A stretch of 64,000 nt of DNA, taken from assembly GCA_963978545.1 (NCBI GenBank), contig OZ021721.1, positions 41,922,785-41,986,784 on the forward strand, written 5' to 3'. Positions 40,201 through 51,900 of this stretch are shown here, piece after piece. This stretch comes from Linyphia triangularis. Taxonomy: Eukaryota; Arthropoda; Arachnida; Araneae; Linyphiidae. Made by a program: the position numbers and the translations under genes. The notes under the pieces were generated by a model. That model was not told the DNA's origin. It did not search any database and worked only from the letters and a program-made list of their open reading frames with translations. Positions within the stretch are counted from its first letter, which is position 1, and each line of letters opens with the position of its first letter.

Positions 40201-43200
40201 TTCCAGAATGATGGGTGCACCAGGATAAGAAGGTAGCCTCACGAAGCAATGGACCCTTCATGCAAAAGTTCTCACTATGCAATCCAACGGATGTAGCATT
40301 ATGATCTGGGGTTGCTTTAACGGGTCTGGTCTAGGATCAAAAACATTATGCGACAATTAAATGAGGTTACTGGATTACTTAAACGTGCTTAATGACCAGG
40401 TCATCCCTCAATGTATTTTTTCTTACCCGATAGAACTGCAGATTCCACGATGAGCAATGCCAAGATCTACCGAGTACGAATTATTGAGAATTGGTTCTGG
40501 GAACATGATGGCTCATTTTTCTCAAATGAATTGGCCTCCACAAAGACCAGTTCTTAACTCTATGGGATATACTGGAACAGCTGTTATTTGGTGATTCGTC
40601 TTTTCCGTTGTCAGTTTAGTGTCTCGGTAAAAAAAAATCTGCAAATTTGGACGACAATAAGTGCTAAACCATTCAGAATCTTAGTCAATCAATGCTACGC
40701 TGATTGCCAGCTGTAATCCTTGCCAAAGTAGTCCAAACAAATAGTAAGGTAAGCGGCTTTTTTATTCTGGTCACGTAGTGTACATACAGATATTGTTACC
40801 AATTTGCTTAAAAGAGTCCAACAGTTACCTGCATACATTTCTGTACATTGATGTGTTTCGATAGTCTCCAACGGCAGTCAACGCATATCGTGGTGCTTTG
40901 AACCCTTATGAAGCAAAGCACACAGGAAATGCGTCGGCTGCTATTGCCTCATATCACTGTTGATATCTTATGAATTAAGTACATGATTAAAATCAGCATC
41001 TTCCTGTTGAGTTCTATAGCAAGCAATAAACTCATGTTGTTCAATAACTTCATCTGAATGTGCGAAAATTTATTTAGACAAAAATGACACGTAAAATTAA
41101 TGAAATAAGAAAAAAATAAATAAATAAACAGTCTTGTATCATAATGTATTTAAATTGAACTGAGACACAGATTTTAAAGGGGAATGATAAAAGTAGTAAA
41201 ATATGATTTTCAATAAATAACATCTAATTGTGGGATTACTGCCTGTCCATCAGGAGAATAGCTACCGTCATATAGTCTGGATGATGGTGATCGCAATAAA
41301 ACCAAGACTCGTCGATTTCGAATAGAGGTGATGCATGCAGAAAACAGGGGCCCTAACTCTATAAAGAAGATATCTTACTCCTGATATTCACCGTAGGAAA
41401 TTGGGATAGTCTTGTTTCCACTACGACAGGCAATGTTAGACAACGTGACGGAAACTTTTCTTGTGATAGACAGATCATAGATATATGATTATCCACTGAT
41501 TTATCAATCAAATGCAATAAATATATTTTTAAATTAACATGAAAATACTAAACAATTTTTTGATTTTGATTTAATGATGAATATATATCGATTCATTATA
41601 GTTTGCTACCTACTAAATTGTTAGATAGGTTAAAGGCATATATAAAATGCTTATCAGTTTTCTTTAGCAGGATATGTGTTCTTTATTTATCAAAGATAAG
41701 AAAATTGCACCTTTTTAAAAAGTAGATAGTATATTTGAAATGTTGATAACATCATTGTGTGAACTATTAAGGGATATGCAAGTGTATTTTTAAAGCTCCA
41801 TGAAGTATAATATAATTAGTCTTCTAAAAAGAAATGAGTTTTTGTTACAAACTGTAAAAACAAAGAACCATCTCTTAAAATCTATTAAATTACTTTTTAC
41901 TGTTTATTTTTTAAACATAAAAACTTATGTAACAAACTCTATCTTTTTAGATATTTAGGATTAGATATGGAGACTTCTCAATATGACATTCCTCCTCGAC
42001 AAGTACGTATGATTTATATTTAAGTTTCATATTTATTTTAAGCTATTTTCTACAATAAATTATATTAAAATGGTAGTTTGATAAAAAATAACTCTGCTTT
42101 GGTTATTTGGGAAAAACCATAAGAAATTTTTTTACATTTATTAAATAAAAATCTTTTTACGGATTTTTTCCCCAAGATTCCACAAAGTTGGTCTCAGTTT
42201 AATCAATTCAATACTCATTTAATCTTTCCAATGTTAAGAAAATCCTTAAATTACCAGCTTCACTTCAAATTGGGCTTACAAACAACCCTAATAATGTTAT
42301 ATGTTTTATGTCTGACAGGAATGGTTTCTGCTGTTGTTAGCTGTGGGGGTCCAGCACCTCCATAGGAGCCCATGTTAAATTCAACAACTTTGGGGGTATC
42401 TCAGTTAATAACCGATCCTTCAATAATTATGAAACTTTCACAGTATAATATTTGGATACTTTTGAATACTTTAACACGAGATTTTTGTTATTTTTTAAAA
42501 ATTAAAATAATTATGATTTTCTAAAAATATGTTTAAGAAATATTATAAAATTTTAGACTAATTATTTAAAAAAAAAAAAAAAGTATGCTACTTATCAATA
42601 ATTCCTCGTGTTAAGGTGCTTAAATACATTAGAGAAACATGTATAAAAATTTCAAGCATTTATATCATATAGATTTTAAGCTATGTGCCCCCAAACATGA
42701 AAAAATGGCATTTTGAGAAATTCGGCTTTGAAGTTAAAAAATTTGCATTAAACACCTACATTTTGTTCACTTCAAAAAATTATTAAAAATACTTTGAAAT
42801 AAGATATAATTACAAATGTGGCATCATTTTAAAGACAAAAGTTTATATTTTAATAAAAAGTAATAAACTTGAAATCAATAATCTGAAAAAATTTCATGTG
42901 CCGGACCCCCTTAAAGTAATCATTTAGAAGATTTAAATTTACATGAAAAATAATGTTTCATGCACAAACACGGTGTTAATTACTTTTCCTTTTGTTGTAC
43001 ACGGTTTTTCTTTAAAATGAGCTGATTTTTAAAATTATATTTACTAAAAAAAATTGCAATTTGTTAATTTTACTGTATGAACAAAGCTTGTTAGCTCACA
43101 CTTTTAACAAAAAATGGTGATTATAGTAAAAATATGCATATGAACTAGTAAATCCAGTAAAAACATATACATATAAATTGGTGAAAAATAATAAATAATA

Positions 43201-46200
43201 ATAATAAAAATAATAGTAATAAATTACTATTGATAATGATAATAATGTAGCTAGTTCACAGGGTAACCCAAAAGTAGCAGGACTTTTGAAAAACCTATAA
43301 TTCAAGAACATATGAGAGTAGAAAGATGAGGTTTTCAAAAAAATGTCACCCCCCCCCCCCCCGATTTTTTTCTATACAACGTAAAAATTTGCTATTGGTT
43401 TTATCAGTAGATAGCGTTTTCAATTACATCTTAAATATCAGAAGCTCTCGACCCATTGAAAGAAAATTTTCCCTGTCTGTTACATTTTACAACTTCTTTT
43501 ACATTCAACAACTTCTTACCTTTTTTTTTTTTGTTTTTGTTTTCTTGCTTTTTTTTTGTTTTCGTGAATATCTTATATCACCCTATGAATTTCTTATTTT
43601 TTTAAATGGCATTGTCTATATGGCTTGATAAAACACACGAAAAGCTTCTGTTTTACTGCAGATTGAAGTCGTAATCTTGTGCAGGATATCCATCAATTTC
43701 ATCAGATGTACAGGTACCTTGTTTTACCTTGTTCTTGATTATCTTTACGTCAGCGGTAGTATTCCATAACATCTCTTATAACTGGAAACTAAACAGTCAC
43801 AAGTATATTTTTCTACTGATTGCAGTAGGAATCTTCAACAGGATATCCATCAATTCCATTCAAAGGCCCCAGGGGTGATGTCTTACTTTCGATGAAGTTT
43901 ACTGTCAGCCGACACTCATTCTTGTGTTTTAGATGGTATCGTTTATGACATCATAAAACACAGAAAGAGCTTCAAGTGGCAGTAACTTTTACTTCTTATT
44001 GAAATCGTAAACTTTTACAGGTTACTTATCAATTTCATCTGCTGTTCAGTAGCAATGCCCTGTTTTCGATGTCATTGACTGTAGCTGTAGCTAGTCCTGT
44101 TTCAGTGATGATGTACTTATAACTAAGAACGAAACAGCATACGTATTTTTTCTATTAATTGCAGGCGGAATCTTCAACGAGCTATTCAACAATTCCATCC
44201 AAATACCAACTAGAGATGTCTTACTTTCGATGAACTCTACTGCCAACTGAAGCTCCCTCTTGTATTTTAGATGGTATCGTTTACTACATCATAATACACA
44301 GAGAGAGCTTCAAGTGACAGTATGTTTTACTTCTTATTGAATTCCTTAACTTTTATAGGTTACTCATGAATTTCATCTGCTGTTCAGTAGAAGTGCCCTG
44401 TTTTCGATGACATTAATTGTCATTTGGAGCTATAGCTATTCGTGCTTCAGTGAAGATGTCATTCTTGGTTGGTTGTATTCAGATTATCTGGCGCCGTCAG
44501 CAACACGAGGGCTATAATGCGCCGAAACATTCGTCATTAGACAAGCCAACATACATTTACAAACACCCATGCCAACACGGGACTCGAACCCGCAACCTCG
44601 CGGTCTAGAAGCTAGCACGCTAACCACTATACCGTTTGGTCGGCGATGTCATTCTTGAAATCACTTATATAAATCCGGGAACGAAACAGCACAAGTATAT
44701 TTTTCTATTAATTGCAGACGGAATCTTCAACAGGATATCCATTAATTCCATTCAAATACTCAGTAGTGAAATTTTACTTTCGATAAAATTTACTTTTAAT
44801 CGAAACTCATCCTTGTGTATTAGATGGCATCGTTTATGACATAATAAAACGAAGAAAGAGCTTCAAGTGACAGTATGCTTTATTGTTGATTGAATTCGTA
44901 ATTTTGTGCAAGATATCTATCAATTTTATTTGCTGTCCATGTAGAGTTATATTATTCTCGATTATCTGTACTGTCAGCTGTAGTTATTTCTGTTTCCGTA
45001 ATGGTATCATTCATGATATCTCTTATGATTGGAAAATAAACAGCCACAAGTATGTATTTTTACAGACTGCAGTCGGAATCTTCAACAGAATATCCAACAA
45101 TTCCATTCAAAGTCGCATTACTAATGTCATACTTTCGATGAAGTCTACTGTCGGACGAAATTCACCATAGTATATTTTAGATTGTATTGTGTACTACATC
45201 ATAATACACAGGAAACGCTTCAAATGACAGTAGGCTTTATTTCTTATTGTATTCCTACTCCTCTACAGGTTACTCATAAATTTCATCTGCTGTCTAGTAG
45301 CAAGCCTGTTTTCGATGACGTTAACTACCAGCTGTATTCCTGTTTCAGTGATGATGTTATTTATAACATCCTTGGTCACTGCAGCTGCATTAACTACCAA
45401 TATTCTTTACTACTGATAGAAATCGTAATCTCTGCTGGAACATCCACAAACTAAATCAGTAATCTCCAATCAGTTTCATCACAGTACAGTCACTAAAAAG
45501 TAGTGTAATGTTTGACATCTTCATTTTCCTGTCTCGTTGTAATAATGATATTAGAACTATTGTTGAGCATATTTTATGTAAGTGGAAAATTAAAAAAAAT
45601 CTCTAGTTTTCAAAAACTTCTATAAAACAGTTTTAGAAATTTTAGATTGTATTGTGTACTACATCATAATACACACGAAACGCTTCAAATGACAGTAGGC
45701 TTTATTTCTTATTGTATTCCTACTCCTCTACAGGTTACTCATAAATTTCATCTGCTGTCTAGTAGCAAGCCTGTTTTCGATGACGTTAACTACCAGCTGT
45801 ATTCCTGTTTCAGTGATGATGTTATTTATAACATCCTTGGTCACTGCAGCTGCATTAACTACCAATATTCTTTACTACTGGTAGAAATCGTAATCTCTGC
45901 TGGAACATCCACAAACTAAATCAGTAATCTCCAATCAGTTTCATCACAGTACAGTCACTAAAAAGTAGTGTAATGTTTGACATCTTCATTTTCCTGTCTC
46001 GTTGTAATAATGATATTAGAACTATTGTTGAGCATATTTTATGTAAGTGGAAAATTGAAAAAAATCTCTAGTTTTCAAAAACTTCTATAAAACAGTTTTA
46101 GAAAATTCAATTCTTGGATTATTTGCACCGCCCTCCCGTGCATTAGACGATTTTTAGATCGATTTTCAACCAGACCCACTACCTGCCTATATCTTTTCCC

Positions 46201-48912
46201 ATATAGCATAACAGTATTTGCCAATGTTGGAAATAGGAGTTCTGGAAGATTAGCCAATTCTGGCAGAAACTTGATAAATACATGATTTTTTTTATTACAG
46301 GATTTTTTTAAATAATATTGTCGAAAAAATCATAAAACATTTTGTTTTACCTTTCGTCTAAAAAAAAGTTATTTTTAAAACTGTGAATCAACATTTCAAA
46401 ACTTCCAGTATATTTTATCCAGCATTGGGCGAGATTGGGCAATATATGTAACAACGGCCGGTTAACAACGTTCTACATAAGAATTGGCTAATGTCGAGAG
46501 ATATTGGCCAGCGTTGCTCTTCTACTGGGTTTCTTCTGATGACTGAAGCCTTAATTTAATGCAGTGCTACTCCATTCGTTTCGGTTAAGATCATCTGTTT
46601 ACAAACTAGTGACAAGTGTGATATCTCTTCGATAAGATGCCATGTGACTGTTATTGAAATAGACCTCTGGTTGTGGTAATACAAATAATATATTTTACTT
46701 TTCGCTAAACTGTTATGTTTTTATATTTTACATAATAACATTTTGATTGTCCCTAGATGAAAAGAACTGCTGTTTTATATTCTTCTTCTATTTAAAGTCA
46801 CAATAAAACACAGGATTCCAATCGATCATTTCCGTTCAGTTTTAGAAAAAAAATCAATACTCTTATAACATCATCGTGTAATATTGATTTCCTATAACTT
46901 AAACTGGACTAATGGGAAATTTGAAAAAATATTTATTTTATATTTATATAAACAATTTTTTTCATATTTATTCATTAGTAAAAATTATTCTAAAAATATA
47001 CAACTTTTGTGAATGAGGAAGAAAGCTTTAATTTTGTAAGCAATATTGCCAAAGAAATTTTAATTATTTTTTTTAACTTTTAATAGTTACAAAGATATTT
47101 GAAATTTCGTAAACTCAATGTTTAGTAATGGAATTGATTACTTAATGGAGGACGAGGACTAATCAAAAAATTTCAAAAGCCACTTTGATGTGGAAAAAAA
47201 AAAAAAGTATTTGAAAATCATAATTACACTTTTACCACTAAAAGGACATGTATCTATTTATAAGACGAAATCACTTGTACCGCTTTTTTGCTATAAATTG
47301 CATAGGTTGATTTGTATTTCAACATTTCCCAGACGTTAAAGTTATTACGACCCACTTGCTATCTCGTATTAGTAACACATTTTTATTTTCAGGAAAACGA
47401 TTCGATTGTAAAAGGCAATGCTCATCCTCGAACCTTGTCAGGTAGTAATGAATTTTTATTGTTACAAGACTAAAGTGACAGTACATTTTGTAATTGAAAA
47501 ATCTGGATTGCAAAAAATAAGATGATTTTAAATATTCCATTTAAAAGTTAGACACTTATTTTTTACAATCCAGATTTTTCAATTACAAATTGTACTGTCA
47601 CTTTAGTCTTGTTGGAATTGTTCAAAATGTTTTTTTGTTTTGTTTTTGTTTATTCGATACTTAAAATTATTTCTAAATCAATTTAAACCTACCGTATTAT
47701 TTAATTTATATTAGTGTCTATGAGAATATTTTATAATTTGTGTTTCACTTAATTTTATATTTCGTAAAATGTTGAGAGTAGGATTTATTAATCTGTATCA
47801 TTTTCAGGAAGTCTGAGTAATTCTGAAATAGAACGTCACTTTTCGTAAAGAAGCTATTTTTATATACATTTAAGGGCTTAGGCATTAAATATTGGAATAA
47901 AAATATCTGAGAAAAATTTTAGACATGCAGATTGAAATAAAATTTAAACATTAGTAATTTCATTTAGTGTAATTAAATTCACTGAAGTTAAAAATTATCT
48001 TATAAACTCAATAATTTATCGTATAAATTCAACTCTTTTACTCTTCTAGTAATGCGGGTAGATTAAATGAGAAACTAGTCAAGAAATGAGATAATATTAA
48101 AAAAACATTGTAATATTTTTATGCACTACGACTTACAAATGTTTTAATAGTGTTCTAATAATTTTCCAGTAAATTATAAACATAAAAATGCAATGTAACC
48201 AATTTGATATATTTCCCATAAAAAATTACTTTTTTACGTTACTAAAATTGTTAATGTTATGAAATTATAAATAGTGAAATATTATAGTGATGTAAATTCA
48301 TATATAATAAACTTTTATGCAGATATAGACGAATTACAAAATGCCATGACCAGACCTTGTCTGCCTCAAAAATTAAAAACCACTCAAAGATCTGTGTCTT
48401 GCACAAGTTTAGTACAGACCATTAAAGATATGGGTTTTTCGAAAAGGAGTCCTAGTGATAAAGATAAGAGAAATTCTGAAGGGACAGGCTCGTTTGAAGA
48501 GACTACAAGAAACTTCACGAGAGAAAATAAGTTAATAGAAGACTCCCAAATTCATGGAATGTCATCGATTTCAAATAATAGAGATATGCCAAGAAAAGGT
48601 AGATATTCAATTAAATTTAGTACCTTTTAACTTAAGTTTAAAACTTTTTAATTAAATGTGGTAACATTTCAATAAAATTTTATAACTTTTCAGTTAGTTT
48701 GCGTAACCATCTAGTTAAGTTTGGTAACTTTTCAATTAAGTTTGATGGTTTTCTTATAAAAAGAGACATACATGAAATGACGAACTTTGGAGCCATTGCC
48801 TCCTTGATTAGGATGGTATTAGTTTGTGTTATTATTACGTTTAGTATGAAATAAAGTACGAAACAATTTAAAACCTATTTCATTTACATTAATGTGGATG
48901 GATTTTTTGAAT

Positions 48913-48995
<83 letters not shown>

Positions 48996-51900
48996 GTGTA
49001 TAAAAAGTTGCTATTAGTAGTAAAATGAACTAGTAAAAAGATCCGATTGTAGTAAAAATAGATAAGCAATGCCTATGCTTATAGGAAATGACTTAGGTTA
49101 CCCAGTAATTGAATTTTCAAAGAAAATAATTCCTAACTTATTCTAATATTCGAGTCTTCTATAATTATCAGTATGTAGAGCATCTTTTTTAATTAAAAAA
49201 ACCCGAAAAGGCAATGTCAATAGAAAAGAAAGTTAGGTGTCGACATAAAATGATGGATGTGTTTGTATAAACACTACACAATATTGCGTGGTGAATGCCT
49301 AATCACACTTAGCTTATTTAATTATGATTTAAGTTAAAAGTAACAGGAGAGTAGTGTAATGGTAGAAAAATTATTTTGTTCACTTTTCATAAAAATTTTA
49401 CTCGTTTTTGAGCATTACTATAACAATTGGGAATTTAAAAAAAATGCTAAATAACTTAGTTTTTAATTTCTATTTTCAGTAATCCCAACCCGAGAACAGA
49501 ACTTTAGTTTTAACCATTCCTCAGAAAAGGTAATTTGATGAATATTATTTAAATCTAGATAATATTTGATATGGGTAATATTTTTATTTTTCATTTTACT
49601 AATCATAGTTAAAATCTACGAACTTAAGGAAGAAAATTACGACCTTCTTTTGTAATAAGGCATAATATAGTAAGTATATGAACATAAGGAAGATAATCAT
49701 GATCTTTTGTAATTAGATACAATTTAATTGTACCAAACATAAAGAAGATATTCATGACCTTCTTTGTAATAGGGTTTTCTAAAACAAGTCACATGAATTA
49801 CAAGCGTATAGTCTACTTGATAATATCTGTAATTATAAGTATTTGAAATTGTGAGACATTGATTGCCATGAATCTAAATGAAACAGAAAGTTCAATCTTA
49901 GAGATTGATTGATTTTTAAAAATTAAGTTTGTTTTTAAAATATAATTTAATTTTCAGGTGTATATCATAATTAAAAACGAATAATAAAGGTATTTATAAA
50001 TTCAAAAATCTTAAAGTAAAACTTGAATTGAAAATTATATCGTAATTTTCAGGAGATAAATCATTGACTTTATTAAGGTTAAATTTTTTAATATACTTTA
50101 TTATGAATGAAGTTGAATAAAAACATTAAGGATAAATTCTCTAGAAAAAATTATTAAGTATAATATGTTTAATAAATCATTTTTATGGCTGCGTGTTTGT
50201 TCAGTCTTGAGATCAACACTAAATGGCAGTAGTAATCAAACACTCTTTCAGAACTAGAGGGGGAAAAAAAAGAAAGAAAAAAAAAAAAAAAAAGAAGAAA
50301 GAAAAGAAAGAAGGAAAAAAAAAACATTTCATTTTTTTCTAACTTTATTCTTCTGGAAAGTGAACAGAAACTCTCATTCTCTATGTGTAAGAATTCGAAA
50401 TCCAATCAAATGTGTCGCTTTCTGTTATGTTGTACAAATCCGAATCTTATTCCAGTCATTTCTGAAGAATTCATTTTTGTTGCGAAATTTAATCAAAATC
50501 ATATTACGAATAAAAAAAAAGATCTCGCGTTTGTAATTACGTAAATATATCATCAGTTCGAGCAAAGCATGGTAAGAGGTTTCTATTTCACAGTTATTCA
50601 AAACAAATAAATTAATTACAGTCCATTGTTTAAATCCCAACAGTGTTTAAAAAAAAAGACATATAAATAAGTTATATTAAAACTTACTTTTCCTACATGC
50701 AACTTAACTTAATTGGACATTGTTGAAAGAGAACGTGTGTTTTAACAAAAATGTAAAGGTTTAACAAAAATGCAAAAGTGAAAGGTTTATTTTCATTACG
50801 CTAATTTTCATAAACGCTATTTTAAAAGCATTACGCTAATATAGTAATTTTTTTTAGTTATACAGATAACTTTTAGTAGTTATGTAGTTAACTTTTTTTA
50901 TTATATCACCAATTCTTTAAGAATTGAAAAAAGAAAACACTATCTTTTGACTTTAAAAAATGCGGTTGGACTTGTTTGGAGTAAGATCTAAATTCTTGCA
51001 CTTACCAAATTGCTACTTGCACGAAAATGTGTAGAGAAGTATTTAAAAAACTTATTGTAAGCTTTTTAAAATTTATATTCAAACTTAACTTACCAAGAAA
51101 AATTAAAAATCGTTTATTTGTAATTAAATGTCAGTAAATTAGTGGTTTTTATTTTATCTTAGATAAACTACAGTATTAATAAAATTTCATAAGCAATCTG
51201 CTAAATATTTTCATTTTTTACTTATCATACTATTTCTCCCCATTTTCAGAGCATGATGTCTCGCTATCCATGGTTTCATGATGTAAACTTTAAAGAAGCT
51301 CAAATCAGACTGTTAGCCTTAGGTGAAGATGGTACTTTTCTTATAAGGCCTAGTAGCAAACCGACCAATGAAACCCAGTATACAACTTGCGTTGTTTACA
51401 GAGGAAGGGTGCTTAATTTGCGTATACGTCAAAATTATAATGGTCAATACGCACTTGGTATTCATAAGGATTTTGAAAAGGTAATAAATAGCAATAACAA
51501 ATTTACACTGTCTTTCTCTGCATGCAGTGTTGAGAAAGTTTTTTTTTAAATAATTTATTTTAAAATTTATAACCTTACCTATAATTATATCATTTAATAC
51601 CTGGAAATTCCATTTAAATTTTGTAAAGAGAATGTATATAAAATATACCAATACTAGTTTTGTCCAACACCTTGTTGCTAAACATAAATAAATGTAAAAT
51701 CCCTAGATGTTAAGATGTGTATTATAATAGTAATATTTGGAATATGTAAGAACATATTTGCCTATAAGATAAAAAAAATTCGACTATAATTTTTTAAAAT
51801 TGCACTCCATATATAATGCACAATAAATAACTTGTAACTTCTATGAATAAAATTTTACTTGGTGAATTGTTAGAAGTCGTATAATCATAAAAAAATATTC

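Noticed and set aside
42899..42915. Definite piggyBac element from the TTAA next to GGACCCCC
   Set aside because: The opposite end lacks TTAA and the inverted repeat is imperfect, so only a tentative element call was kept.
45182..45919. Two nearly identical 90-codon open frames as a duplicated gene
   Set aside because: They lie in the 465-bp duplicated satellite unit, and the frame is not kept in the other diverged units; the repeat explains them.
51319..51651. Minus-strand 110-codon frame over the SH2 exon
   Set aside because: It is a shadow of the real SH2 exon on the + strand.
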